DNA of 64,000 bases from Haliscomenobacter sp040403615 (GCF_040403615.1 NZ_JBBAKG010000008.1:46737-110736), one strand, 5' to 3'; positions 36,282-45,417 are shown, numbered from the stretch's first letter. Notes: generated from the letters alone by a model not told the origin. Program-made: numbers and translations.

Positions 36282-36892
36282 ACTTTTACAGCATCATCGC
36301 GGTTATTAACATTTAACTTACTGTAGATGTTTTTGACATGAAAACGAACCCCATTGTGGGTAATGCCTACAATATTGGCCGTTTCTTCGTATGTGTTTCC
36401 ATCTGAAAGCAGCCGCAAAACCTGGGTTTCTTTGGGGGACATAATCGATATTTTTTGCTCATCGCGGTTTGGTGGATTGAAATACTGTACCAAATGCCTG
36501 GCCATCAAGGGGGATATCAGTGCACCGCCATCCAGAATAATTTTGATGTGTTCCATCAATTGGTGGGGAGAGAAGTTTTTCAACAAGTATCCCCTAGCTC
36601 CGCGATTGAGTGACTTTAGCAGTAAATCAGGGCTCTCCAAACGCGTCAGCATAATGATTTCGGTATTGGGCAAGCGAGTGGTGATAAAGGGCAAAATATC
36701 GATGCCAGATTCACCAGGAAGATCGATGTCGATAAAAACAATATTTATTCGGATACGAGCAGGAAGGTTTTCTCGAAAATATTCGGCACTGGATGAACTA
36801 AGCACGCACTGCCAATTCGGCTGAAACAAAATGACCTTTTCCAACTCCGTCCGATAGACAGGGTCATCTTCGATAAGTGCAATGTTTATCAT
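36266..36892 (-). CDS. NarL/FixJ-type response regulator with LuxR HTH
   Basis: 208 aa. The receiver domain has IALIEDDP (acidic pocket), phospho-acceptor Asp in VFIDIDLPGESGI and Lys in GYLLKNFSP. The C-terminal LuxR-type HTH has SPKETQVLRLLSDG and NGVRFHVKNIYSKLNV. It overlaps the TPR kinase gene, its likely partner. Its promoter region holds a 16-bp dyad in the -33/-7 spacer (36984-36999). Confidence 0.93.
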   Translation of the reverse strand: MINIALIEDDPVYRTELEKVILFQPNWQCVLSSSSAEYFRENLPARIRINIVFIDIDLPGESGIDILPFITTRLPNTEIIMLTRLESPDLLLKSLNRGARGYLLKNFSPHQLMEHIKIILDGGALISPLMARHLVQYFNPPNRDEQKISIMSPKETQVLRLLSDGNTYEETANIVGITHNGVRFHVKNIYSKLNVNNRDDAVKVWKGE

Positions 36893-36978
36893 TCGGGTGT
36901 GTTTGGCTGTATGGTAAAGTTATGAAAAACTTGGATGTAAAACCTTAACTGTGTTTGGAAAATAAAATAAAAAAAATG

Positions 36979-37006
36979 CAAACCTACATCACGATGTAGT
37001 ATTCAA
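36979..37006 (-). promoter_or_regulatory. Predicted promoter of the LuxR-type regulator/TPR kinase pair with a dyad in the spacer
   Basis: On the minus strand TTG (37006-37004), 17 nt, then TAGGTTTG (36986-36979). The spacer holds CTACATC-AC-GATGTAG (36984-36999), a perfect 7+7 dyad overlapping the upstream edge of the -7 element. This could be a site for an autoregulator; the LuxR-type product is the obvious candidate. Confidence 0.5.
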
Positions 37007-37107
37007 CAGTTCATAATTTAACTAGAAAATGAACTGATTGATAACTTGCGGTCGCAAATCAATAAATACTGAATCAAAGTGTTTTCAAAACTCAGATATT
37101 TTATTAA

Positions 37108-37246
37108 GTATTACAGTGTTCTATTCCCGAATCGCCCCAAAAGGGCGATTCTTTTTGGTACTGTAATGTCGTAGGCAAATGGATTCTGATTGGAAGAAAT
37201 GAGAATCGCCCTTCTCGGGCGATTTTACAATAGAACACTGTAATAC
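37108..37246. repeat. 139-bp element with 18-bp perfect terminal inverted repeats (MITE-like)
   Basis: Ends GTATTACAGTGTTCTATT (37108-37125) and AATAGAACACTGTAATAC (37229-37246) are perfect inverted repeats. Just inside each lies a GAATCGCCC/GGGCGATT hairpin (37129-37151 and 37203-37225). No open reading frame of note is inside. No clear target-site duplication was seen. It occupies most of the 419-bp space between the regulator promoter and the BNR gene. Confidence 0.75.
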
Positions 37247-37311
37247 GTAATCGATAGTTATAAATTTTGACCCTAAAAAAGCAAAGAAAAAAAAGATCCT
37301 TCATCAATCGG

Positions 37312-38383
37312 TTATTCCGTCATTTTAAACACATTCACGCCAATGGCGTAGCCGTACTTCTGCTTGCCATCCTGGTAAATTCGAATTTTGTTGCAAGCCC
37401 TTCCCAGGTCTATTTTTGACCAGGTTTGTCCGCCGTCTTTGGTTTCGAAACCACTGCTCATGGTACCCACAAAACCATGTTGTTCGTCCAGAAATCCAAT
37501 GCCAAATTCGCGTGCCTGAGCATCTTCAACGAGGTTGAGCTCTGACCAGGTCATGCCACCGTCGGTTGTTTTGGCGATGTGTTGCTGCTTCACATTGGGG
37601 TCAGGATTGTAGGACTGGATGGTAATGTAGCCCACTTTTCGGGTGGGGAAAGAGGCCTTCCAGGTCGTTTCAAATGGGCGGGTAGATTGAAAAGTTTTTT
37701 TCCAGGTTTTGCCACCATCCATGGTAGACAAAATGAGGGCAGGCATTGGATTGGGTAACATTGGCATTGGATGCGGCACAAACAACGCCCTCTTTGGTAT
37801 TGAACATCTTGATGTCGAACAACATGCTGCAATCAGCATTGAGGTCTTGAGAATTGAAAGTTTTTCCTTCATCGTGAGAGACCATCATCATGGCTGGGCT
37901 GCCTACTCGTCCCACTGCATAAATGTGGTACTTGTAATCTATTTTTCCATGGTTGATGTACTGTTCTTTCACCACGTCGATGGCGCACAAGCCTTTTACG
38001 TATGGGCCTTGGTATACTACCGGAGACCAGGTTTTTCCCCCATCTACGGTTTTGTACAAGGGGATGGTATCCGTTACATTGGGAAAATACTCGGTTCCAA
38101 CCGTTCCTGCAAAACCCCTCAGGCTATCCAAAAAAGCGATACAGCGGAAAAACGTTCCTTTTTGTTCCAATTGCCTGGTCCAGGTATTGCCGCCATCCTT
38201 GGTTTGGTAGATGCGACCGTAACCATTGACGTACCAGCCCATCTGCTGGTTGATGAAACAGATGTCGTCCTGTTTGCCAGGATAGGCTTCGGTATTGAGC
38301 TTTTGCCAGGTTTGGGCCTGGATAAGTTGAGGAAGTAGACTCAGCAAACTGAGCAAAAAAAGCAACCAAATAAGTAATCTCAT
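37312..38383 (-). pseudogene. Secreted BNR/Ycf48-like repeat protein with a frameshift
   Basis: Two overlapping minus-strand frames together make one protein of about 355 aa. The first (38383 to about 37745) has a signal peptide (MRLLIWLLFLLSLLSLLPQL) and BNR-type repeats such as YQTKDGGNTWTR and YKTVDGGKTWSPV. The second (from about 37743 to 37312) continues ALILSTMDGGKTWKKTF and ETKDGGQTWSKIDL. The switch lies near 37744, where removal of one base would restore a single frame. BNR repeats form beta-propellers, as in Ycf48 and sialidases. It may be a sequencing or assembly error rather than a true pseudogene. Confidence 0.8.
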
Positions 38384-38429
38384 GGCTTTGGTTTATGGTT
38401 TGGTTAGGGCTATGGGTTAAAAAGATGTT

Positions 38430-38951
38430 TTAGGCGTTGCTGTGCATCAGCATATGCATGAGGGTGTCATTCGAAGTACCACGGTATTCGGCAACAATGT
38501 CCTTAGTCAACAAAAAGCACAAGGTGATCAGCAAAAGCAGTACATCAACATCCAGCAAGGCAGTTCCCAATTCAATTTTGAATGGTGGGGTGTTTGGCAA
38601 CATTGACAAGGCATAACGCAGCACTTTATCCTCTCCTTTGGTGATCAACAGGCTCAACAATGGATCATTGACATAGGTAAGTTCCAGGTTTTCTTCTAAG
38701 CCACTAATGATTGCCTTGCTGCCCCAAAACTGGTGCTTCATCTGGAGATAAACCTGTTCATTTTCTGAAATGGTGTACATTGGATTCCAAAAACCACTCC
38801 TGCGGATAGCAAACCAACGATCATTGATTTTGACATCAATGATCCCATTATTTGCATAGATCAACTCGAGCAACATTGCTTCGGCGCTGAACAATCGATA
38901 GGTAGGCTTATGGCCTTCCCACCGCAAGGAATCACTCGTAAATTTGAACAT
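38430..38951 (-). CDS. Hypothetical protein with C-terminal membrane segment
   Basis: 173 aa from the ATG at 38951; a TTG 17 codons upstream is the longer alternative. It is mainly beta-rich (YRLFSAEAMLLELIYAN; INDRWFAIRRSGFWNPMY), with one hydrophobic C-terminal segment (LLDVDVLLLLITLCFLL) that may be a membrane anchor. The beta pattern is faintly like LURP-one/tubby-type proteins, but I cannot confirm this. It sits between the BNR gene and a LytTR system on the same strand. Confidence 0.6.
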   Translation of the reverse strand: MFKFTSDSLRWEGHKPTYRLFSAEAMLLELIYANNGIIDVKINDRWFAIRRSGFWNPMYTISENEQVYLQMKHQFWGSKAIISGLEENLELTYVNDPLLSLLITKGEDKVLRYALSMLPNTPPFKIELGTALLDVDVLLLLITLCFLLTKDIVAEYRGTSNDTLMHMLMHSNA

Positions 38952-39052
38952 CTTGGATGCGGTTTGTGCCACAAATATGGGCGTCTTACCGGAGAAGATC
39001 AATCAATTTTACACGAATGCAGAAATGCAATGATGAGCGCAGTTTGAAATGA

Positions 39053-39769
39053 TTACACCCCCATCAATTCCTTAAATTTCACCGATTGGCGTTGGCTGAT
39101 TTCTATTTTGATGCCATCAGGCATCTCAACCTGGAGGGTATTGTTGAAGTAACTGTTGATGTTTTGGATAAAATGGATGTTGATCAAATACTGTCGATTG
39201 GCGCGAAAGAAGTGAGACTCTGGCAATTTTTCTTCGAGGTAATTCAGCGATTTGTGCAAGAGCGGTTTGTTGTTGCCATAGTAGACCCTGGCGTAATTGC
39301 CCACACTTTCCACCAAGTGGACTTCGACCAAAGGAACAAAAAAACACTGTTCGCCATCCTTGATGAAAATCCGTTTCTCAATGCTCAAGCGGGGTTCTTT
39401 TTGCTCGGTGGGCAGGAATTGCTTTTTTACTTTTTGAATGGTTTCACTGAGCCGTTGTGGGTTGATGGGTTTGAGCAAGTAATCCAGTGCACTGACTTCA
39501 AAGGCTTTGAGCGCATATTGATCGTAAGCAGTTACAAAAATAACCAAAGGCACTTCATCCAATTTTTCCAGGATGTCAAATCCTGATGAACCGTTGAGAT
39601 TGATGTCCAAAAAAAGCAATTGAGGCTTGTTTTTCTCAATTTGCTCCAATGCCGATGCCACGGAATCGGCAATAGCCAATACTTCAATTTCGGGGTGTAC
39701 GGAAAGCATTTTGAGCAATTCTTCCGCGGCCAGGTATTCGTCCTCGATGATGATGGCGGTATGTCTCAT
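39053..39769 (-). CDS. LytTR-family response regulator
   Basis: 238 aa. The receiver has IIIEDEYLAAEEL, phospho-acceptor Asp in LLFLDINLNGSSGFDI and Lys in YLLKPINPQ. The LytTR domain follows (LVEVHLVESVGNYARVY; FRANRQYLINIHFI). It overlaps the upstream sensor kinase stop by 4 bp, so it is a coupled pair with that LytS-type kinase. Confidence 0.95.
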   Translation of the reverse strand: MRHTAIIIEDEYLAAEELLKMLSVHPEIEVLAIADSVASALEQIEKNKPQLLFLDINLNGSSGFDILEKLDEVPLVIFVTAYDQYALKAFEVSALDYLLKPINPQRLSETIQKVKKQFLPTEQKEPRLSIEKRIFIKDGEQCFFVPLVEVHLVESVGNYARVYYGNNKPLLHKSLNYLEEKLPESHFFRANRQYLINIHFIQNINSYFNNTLQVEMPDGIKIEISQRQSVKFKELMGV

Positions 39770-40803
39770 GGCAATTGTTTTGGAAGTACTAAATCAATAA
39801 TCACCCAATTGGGTTCAATGCGTTGCTCAAAAACAGCTTTTCCTCCGTACAAGCTTTCCAATCTGCGTTGTATCAGGCGAATGCCCATCCCATCCTGGTC
39901 TTTTTGGGATTTCCATTCGCCAGAGTTGGCCACCCGAATATGAATCTGCTCATCCAGCAATTCAAGGCTGATCTCAATGCGCAAAATCCCTTCATCATCG
40001 GTCTTGCCATGTTTGATGGCGTTTTCCACCAAAGTAAGCAGAGTGCCCGGTGGAATTACCTGAGTGCTGACGAGTTCATCAATTTGCCAATCTACTTGCA
40101 TTTTAGGGCCAAATCGAATATGTTCTAACTCAAGGTATTTTTGTACTTCTTGCAACTCCGACTTGATGGCAATTTCTTTGTCTTGACCATAGTTGAGGGT
40201 AAAGCGCAACAACTCGCTGAGCAGCACAATGGCGGTGCGGCTTTTTTCCTGGTCAATGCTGATCAAAGCTTTGATGCTATTGAGCGCATTGAACAAGAAA
40301 TGAGGGTTGAGTTGAGCGCGCAACAGTTCAAGCTCCGCTGATTTGGCCAATGCTTCCACGCGCAACTTGTCTTGCTGCAAGGAATTGTTGATGGCCATTA
40401 ATTTGTACAAAAAGTAAATGATGACCCAAACCCCTACATAGCGCATCCAGTTCATGATGTTTCCCAAAAAGGCAATGAGCGAAAGCAATTCTGAAAGCTT
40501 GTTGCCTTGATAGAGATAAATCAGGTTATTTGAGATGGTAATTAACAAAGAAATGAAGAAGGTAAAGAGGAATGCCCAGACCCAAATGAACCAGGAAGTA
40601 TTTTGAAAAAACTGCAATTTTGAAAGGATCTTTCTCAAAATATGGGTAAGCAGCATGCCAAAAGCTGCACAAAACAGAAAAAAAAAGAAAATGTCCTGGT
40701 TGAATTTACCGGTAATGAAAAAGGTGTAGTTAATCGTTTCGATCCCCACCATTCCCAGCCAACCACAGATTTGGCAAAGCCAGTAGATTCTTGATTTGTT
40801 CAT
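39766..40803 (-). CDS. LytS-type sensor histidine kinase
   Basis: 345 aa from the ATG at 40803; the frame is open 15 codons upstream. Four membrane helices in the N-terminal half (for example IFFFFLFCAAFGMLL; FIWVWAFLFTFFISLLITI; VGVWVIIYFLYKLM). A short coiled coil precedes the His_kinase box AQLNPHFLFNALNSIK and a HATPase with TLVENAIKHGK and DGMGIRLIQRRLE. This is the classic partner class for LytTR regulators, and the next gene is one. Confidence 0.95.
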   Translation of the reverse strand: MNKSRIYWLCQICGWLGMVGIETINYTFFITGKFNQDIFFFFLFCAAFGMLLTHILRKILSKLQFFQNTSWFIWVWAFLFTFFISLLITISNNLIYLYQGNKLSELLSLIAFLGNIMNWMRYVGVWVIIYFLYKLMAINNSLQQDKLRVEALAKSAELELLRAQLNPHFLFNALNSIKALISIDQEKSRTAIVLLSELLRFTLNYGQDKEIAIKSELQEVQKYLELEHIRFGPKMQVDWQIDELVSTQVIPPGTLLTLVENAIKHGKTDDEGILRIEISLELLDEQIHIRVANSGEWKSQKDQDGMGIRLIQRRLESLYGGKAVFEQRIEPNWVIIDLVLPKQLP

Positions 40804-40861
40804 TATTGGATTCAAACGATGTCCGGTTGTGTTGATATCGTAACACAATAACCGAAAATTG

Positions 40862-41659
40862 CTATTCTACTTTCAAGATTCGACTCCGTTTTTTTTCTAA
40901 TAGCTTCAAAAATTTTGGCATTTCCTTGCGGGCATGGTCGTATCCAATGTCAAAGGCTTTGTCAATAGCCTTGCGATCCAGCATACCAATGTCCTCAATT
41001 TCAGGAGGGGCAAACAAAAAATGACAACGTTCCAATTTGGGCTGCACGATGGCAAAACGTGCCAGATCCATTCCCCGCATGGCCACCTGCAAAGAAGATT
41101 TCAGCTCCGTGCTCGTGATGGCTGAAATGGGATGCACATAACTCCCAATGATGAAGGCACAACGTTCTTCAAGTGGTTCTACCGGAAAATTGTTCATGAT
41201 CCCGCCGTCGGCATGCAAAGCGCCATCGATGAGCATTGGCGCAAAAACGGGAGGCAGTGAAGCCGAGGCCAGCAAGTTTTCGATTAATTTTCCAGTATTG
41301 TGGATTTCCCAACTGCCCGATTCCAGATTGGTCGTGGTCACAAACAAAGGATAATGCAGGGTTTCAAAAGCATCCTGCGGGAAGAATTTTTCAAAAACAG
41401 GTCTGAATTTTTCGGTATCCAGCAATCCTGGTTTCGAGGTAGAATAGTAATAAATGCTAAACAAGGGAGTCGATTTGAAGAACTCCAGGCTTTCTTCGGG
41501 GCTGTATCCCGCTGCAATGAGGGCGCCTGTCAGCGCACCAGCGCTAGATCCTGCAATGCAGTCAAAGTTTACTTCTGCTTCCTGCAATGCCTTGATCAGG
41601 CCAAGGTGTGCCATGCCCTTGATGCCTCCACCTGATAACACGATTCCTGTTTGCAACAT
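40862..41659 (-). CDS. Patatin-like phospholipase
   Basis: 265 aa. It has the oxyanion motif SGGGIKGMAHLG (near 9-20), nucleophile elbow CIAGSSAGAL (Ser near 38) and catalytic Asp in DGALHADGGIMNN. No signal peptide, so it is probably cytoplasmic. The RssA/YchK-like short patatin family hydrolyses acyl esters of lipids; the natural substrate is unknown. It is transcribed toward the LytS kinase gene, 58 bp away. Confidence 0.92.
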   Translation of the reverse strand: MLQTGIVLSGGGIKGMAHLGLIKALQEAEVNFDCIAGSSAGALTGALIAAGYSPEESLEFFKSTPLFSIYYYSTSKPGLLDTEKFRPVFEKFFPQDAFETLHYPLFVTTTNLESGSWEIHNTGKLIENLLASASLPPVFAPMLIDGALHADGGIMNNFPVEPLEERCAFIIGSYVHPISAITSTELKSSLQVAMRGMDLARFAIVQPKLERCHFLFAPPEIEDIGMLDRKAIDKAFDIGYDHARKEMPKFLKLLEKKRSRILKVE

Positions 41660-41979
41660 TTCGGGTAAGTTTTAATGAAGAATAGAGCATAATGTAAACG
41701 TTTTTGAGGTGGGAATCAAGTATACCTTTTAATACAGAATCTGGTATGAAAGATGCAAAAAGCTTGGTCAATGAGTCAAAATTTAAGTTCAAGAAAGTGA
41801 GCGTTGTTTGCGCCTAAATCAAAAATACAGGCATCACCAGAATTGTTCTGTGGTATTCGACGCTTCAAGGTTAAATTTCTATGGTTCCGTTTTTTCAATC
41901 TTGTTTTTTATTTTTTTACATTTTAAATAGGTAGAAATTTACAACTGAGTAAAAATTATTTTAAAAAAATAAAGCCCAC
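41660..41979. other. Intergenic region between patatin and MBL-fold genes
   Basis: 320 bp, A/T-rich. No gene, RNA or strong hairpin was found. CAAAAATA at 41820-41827 reads TATTTTTG on the minus strand, a possible but weak -7 element for the patatin gene. Confidence 0.4.
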
Positions 41980-42804
41980 CTATTTCAAGCCAATTCCACC
42001 TTTTTCGTCACGCTCTACCCTACCCGACTCACATTCTGGATCGTGTTCAAAAAGCAAGGTATAATTGCCTTCTACTGCCTCTTCCAGGAGTCGATTTTTT
42101 TCTTTGAGGGTCTCCAAAGGCCTTACATCGTACGCCATGATGTAGGGCATGCGGACATGCCAGGCAGATGGGATCAAATCGGCACAATACACTAGGGTTC
42201 CTTCAGGCGTATCGATGATCGGCAACATCATGGCTTCGGTATGGCCGTTGACAAAACGAAGGCGGATGTTGGGCAACCATGCTACATCCTTGTCGCTGGG
42301 ATCAATCATTTCCAGCATGCCCCAATCCCGCAGGGGTAGAAAATTTTCCTTGAGAAAAGAAGCAGCCTCTCGTGGATTGGGATGTTCGGCCCAGGCAAAG
42401 TGCAAGGGATTCGACCAATAGCGGGCATTGGGAAAAGTGGGTTCAGGCTTGCCTTGAGCGTTGAACTGAATGGCACCGCCAACGTGGTCAAAATGCAGGT
42501 GGGTCAAGAGTACATCGGTGATTTCTTCGGCCCGATATCCTTTTGCGGCCAGGTCTTGCAAGAAGACATCTTGCCCCCAGGGAATAAAGTGGGAGCGAAA
42601 TTTGGGGTCTTGCTTGGTGCCAATTCCGGTATCCACCAAAATTTTGCGATCTCCGGTATCGATCAGCAAGCAGCGCATGGCCCAGGTGCAAAGGTTGTTT
42701 TCATCTGGCGCATTGAGTTTTTGCCACATGCGCTTGGGCACTACGCCAAACATGGCACCGCCGTCGAGTTTGAAGTAGCCAGAATTGATGGAAATAAGTT
42801 TCAT
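41980..42804 (-). CDS. MBL-fold metallo-hydrolase (lactonase-like)
   Basis: 274 aa from the ATG at 42804, chosen because the protein then begins with the typical first strand (MKLISINSGYFKLDGG); the longer frame adds 39 unrelated residues. The zinc motif is LLTHLHFDHVGG (HxHxDH), with further ligands in FVNGHTEAM (His), VYCADLIPSAWH (Asp) and FEHDPECE (His). It resembles the AttM/AiiA-like lactonase group. Acyl-homoserine lactone activity is possible but unproven. Confidence 0.9.
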   Translation of the reverse strand: MKLISINSGYFKLDGGAMFGVVPKRMWQKLNAPDENNLCTWAMRCLLIDTGDRKILVDTGIGTKQDPKFRSHFIPWGQDVFLQDLAAKGYRAEEITDVLLTHLHFDHVGGAIQFNAQGKPEPTFPNARYWSNPLHFAWAEHPNPREAASFLKENFLPLRDWGMLEMIDPSDKDVAWLPNIRLRFVNGHTEAMMLPIIDTPEGTLVYCADLIPSAWHVRMPYIMAYDVRPLETLKEKNRLLEEAVEGNYTLLFEHDPECESGRVERDEKGGIGLK

Positions 42805-42897
42805 ATGTTGGTTGTTACCCCGAAAAATACAAAGTTCAACGGGAATCATGCTACCTTGTGGAATTGTAGCAACGAGTAATAAGAAGTAATATTGATA

Positions 42898-43090
42898 TTT
42901 TTCGCAGCTTCGCAGCTCCATGTTAATTTAACCACGACGTGCACGACGAACACGACGAACACGACGTTTAAACGCTCCGCGTTGAACAGTGACGCTTTGC
43001 GTCGCGTCGTGGCGGTAGCCATTCGTCGTGATCGTCGTGTACGTCGTGTACGTCGTGGTTACAAAAAAAAAGCAGCGAAGCTGCGAAAAA
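42898..43090. repeat. 193-bp nested palindrome with GCAGCTTCGC ends and CACGACGAA repeats
   Basis: Outer arms TTTTTCGCAGCTTCGC (42898-42913) and GCGAAGCTGCGAAAAA (43075-43090) are perfect. Inner 37-bp arms (42930-42966 and 43024-43060) match with three mismatches and are built from a 9-bp CACGACGAA-like tandem unit. The centre holds two tiny hairpins, AACGCtccGCGTT and GACGCtttGCGTC. It lies in the divergent region between the MBL-fold and BCCT genes, so it is not simply a terminator. Confidence 0.85.
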
Positions 43091-43153
43091 ATCTTGGCAT
43101 TACTTTTCACAGCTCGCTGCTAGAGTACCAACTACAGTTTAAAAAAGTGCCGA

Positions 43154-44662
43154 ATGCCGAAAATCAACCTATCCGTTTTTTTGCCCCCTGCAATCCTCTT
43201 GATTTTGTGTATGGGATACAGTTTGATCGATCCCGCAGATTTTTTGATCAAAGTCAAATCCGCCAACGATTGGATTTTGTACCATTTTGGCTGGTTGTTT
43301 TCCTCCGGAACTTTGCTGTTTTTTTTACTTTGTATCTGGATTTATTTTTCGCCCCTGGCCAAATTACGGATTGGAGGCAATGACGCCAAACCCATCCTGA
43401 CCCGCTGGGAGTGGTTCAGCATTACGTTGTGCACCACTATTGCCATCGGAATTTTGTTTTGGGCTACCGCTGAGCCATTGTACCACCTGCACACCCCACC
43501 AGGAGGCATCGGGCTAAAGGCCAATAGCGCTGAGGCGGCGCGGTTTGCCCTTTCAACCATGTTTTTGCATTGGACATTTACCCCATACAGCATTTACACC
43601 GTGGCAGGTTTGATGTTTGCCATCGCGTACTACAACCTCAAGCAGCCGTTTAGCTTGGGTTCGATGTTGTTTCCGCTTACAGGTGGCAACATTGGCAAAG
43701 GCTGGAGCAATGCCATCGACGCCGTATGTTTGTACAGCCTGGTAGCCGGGATGGCCGCCTCGCTGGGCGCTGGGATTCTGACCGTAGCCGGTGGAATGGA
43801 ACGCTTTTTTGGGGTGAAGGATACCCCGATGTTGTTGTTGCTGATTGCTTTGGTGATTGTGGCTTCCTTCATCATTTCTGCCATCACGGGCTTGTTCAAT
43901 GGCATCAGGATTTTATCCAACATCAATACCTATGCATTTTTTGTACTGGCGCTGTTTGTGCTGGTATTTGGCCCCACGAAGTACCTATTTCAATATGGCT
44001 TTGAAGGAATGAGCGACTATGCCACTACTTTTTTCCCGCGCAGTTTGAGTTTGAAAATTGATAAATCCTGGGCCGATAGCTGGACGGTTTTTTACTGGGC
44101 CAATTGGTTGGCCTGGACGCCGGTAACCGCGCTTTTTTTGGGAAGGGTGGCCATTGGCTACACGGTACGCGACTTCATCAATTACAACCTGGTTTTGCCT
44201 TCGCTCTTTTCCATTGTCTGGATGGTGATTTTCAGCGGCAGCGCCATCCACATGGATTTTGTGGCGCATACCGCCAATCTGTATGGCACTTTACAAAATC
44301 AGGGTCCGGAGAATGTGATTTATGCGGTACTGGATCAATTGCCCTTGCCAGAAATTACCGGATTGGCATTTTTGGGTACTGCATTTTTGTCTTACGTAGC
44401 GGGAGCAGATGCCAATACCTCGGCCATGAGCAGTTTGTCCAGCACGGGCATCTCGCCCGAAAGCCCCGAAGCAGCGGTATGGATCAAAATCGTGTGGGGA
44501 ACGCTGGTCGGACTCATTGCCTGGGTAATGATCGCAAATGCCGGGATCGAAGGGATCAAAATGGCGTCTACACTGGGTGGGTTTCCGGCTTTGTTTTTGG
44601 TGCTGGCAGTAGCCTTGGGGCTGGTGAAAATTTTGTTGTGGCCGAAAGCGTATTTGAAATAG
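43154..44662 (+). CDS. BCCT-family transporter (betaine/choline/carnitine type)
   Basis: 502 aa, 12 predicted membrane helices. Family signatures: FWATAEPLYH near residue 105, and the helix-8 motif WTVFYWANWLAWTPVTALF with GRVAIGYTVRDFI following. The aromatic box residues that bind quaternary ammonium are consistent with this (several Trp in that helix). BCCT carriers take up glycine betaine, choline or carnitine, or exchange them, using Na+ or H+. It is the only gene of its unit; no betaine synthesis gene is nearby. Confidence 0.93.
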   Translation: MPKINLSVFLPPAILLILCMGYSLIDPADFLIKVKSANDWILYHFGWLFSSGTLLFFLLCIWIYFSPLAKLRIGGNDAKPILTRWEWFSITLCTTIAIGILFWATAEPLYHLHTPPGGIGLKANSAEAARFALSTMFLHWTFTPYSIYTVAGLMFAIAYYNLKQPFSLGSMLFPLTGGNIGKGWSNAIDAVCLYSLVAGMAASLGAGILTVAGGMERFFGVKDTPMLLLLIALVIVASFIISAITGLFNGIRILSNINTYAFFVLALFVLVFGPTKYLFQYGFEGMSDYATTFFPRSLSLKIDKSWADSWTVFYWANWLAWTPVTALFLGRVAIGYTVRDFINYNLVLPSLFSIVWMVIFSGSAIHMDFVAHTANLYGTLQNQGPENVIYAVLDQLPLPEITGLAFLGTAFLSYVAGADANTSAMSSLSSTGISPESPEAAVWIKIVWGTLVGLIAWVMIANAGIEGIKMASTLGGFPALFLVLAVALGLVKILLWPKAYLK

Positions 44663-44718
44663 CCTATTTTTATTTCCAAAAATTGGTTAAATTTGGTGAA
44701 ACAAAGAATTAATCAAAC

Positions 44719-45405
44719 ATGCCCAATACAACCCTTGAAGACAATCTGCTGGATATTCCGGATTTACCCATTCTACTAGAAAGACTTCAAGTTCGTCTAG
44801 TCGATGAGAAAATTCGACGCGAAGATTTTCGTCAATGGATCACCGATGAAGTAAAAGCTGAATTCATCAATGGAAGCATTGTGATGCATTCTCCTGCCGC
44901 AGAAGACCACAATGAAGCTACGGGGCATTTGTATCGGGTGACCAGTTTTTTTGCAGACATATACAAATTGGGCAAGGTCAGGGTAGAAAAGGCCTTGATT
45001 GGGATGACCCGCAACGATTATGAACCCGACATTGCATTTTGGAGGAAAGAAACTGCTGATCGTTTCCAGCCCAGTATGAATGTCTACCCAATCCCCGACT
45101 TGGTCATTGAAGTGCTATCTCCTGGTTCGGAAAATATCAATCGGGACACCAGGATAAAATTTGCAGATTATGCTGCACACTTAATTCCTGAATATTGGAT
45201 CGTTGATCCCAAGAAGAAGACCGTAGAACAATACTTCCTATCTGACACTCAGACAGGGGTTTATGAGCTATATAAAAAAGCTACCTTGAGCGATCAAATT
45301 GAAAGCCGATCGCTGCGTGGTTTTTCAATATCGGTTAAAGCCATTTTCGATGCTGAAGAAAATGCACAAGCTATCCAGCAATTCCTCCAAAATCCAAAAC
45401 CATAA
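44719..45405 (+). CDS. Uma2-family (DUF820) putative endonuclease
   Basis: 228 aa. It has the PD-(D/E)XK-like core with WITDEVKAEFINGSIVMHSP at the start, NDYEPDIAFW (acidic residue) and PDLVIEVLSPGSE (Glu pair), typical of Uma2 proteins that are abundant in Bacteroidota and cyanobacteria. Nuclease activity is predicted for the family, but cellular roles are largely unknown. It lies between a transporter and a dienelactone hydrolase with no obvious functional link. Confidence 0.85.
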   Translation: MPNTTLEDNLLDIPDLPILLERLQVRLVDEKIRREDFRQWITDEVKAEFINGSIVMHSPAAEDHNEATGHLYRVTSFFADIYKLGKVRVEKALIGMTRNDYEPDIAFWRKETADRFQPSMNVYPIPDLVIEVLSPGSENINRDTRIKFADYAAHLIPEYWIVDPKKKTVEQYFLSDTQTGVYELYKKATLSDQIESRSLRGFSISVKAIFDAEENAQAIQQFLQNPKP

Positions 45406-45417
45406 CACTTCATCCCG

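Noticed and set aside
42930..43060. Possible CRISPR array because of CACGACGAA repeats
   Set aside because: The unit is 9 bp with no spacers, and the two halves are inverted relative to each other. No cas gene is in the window.
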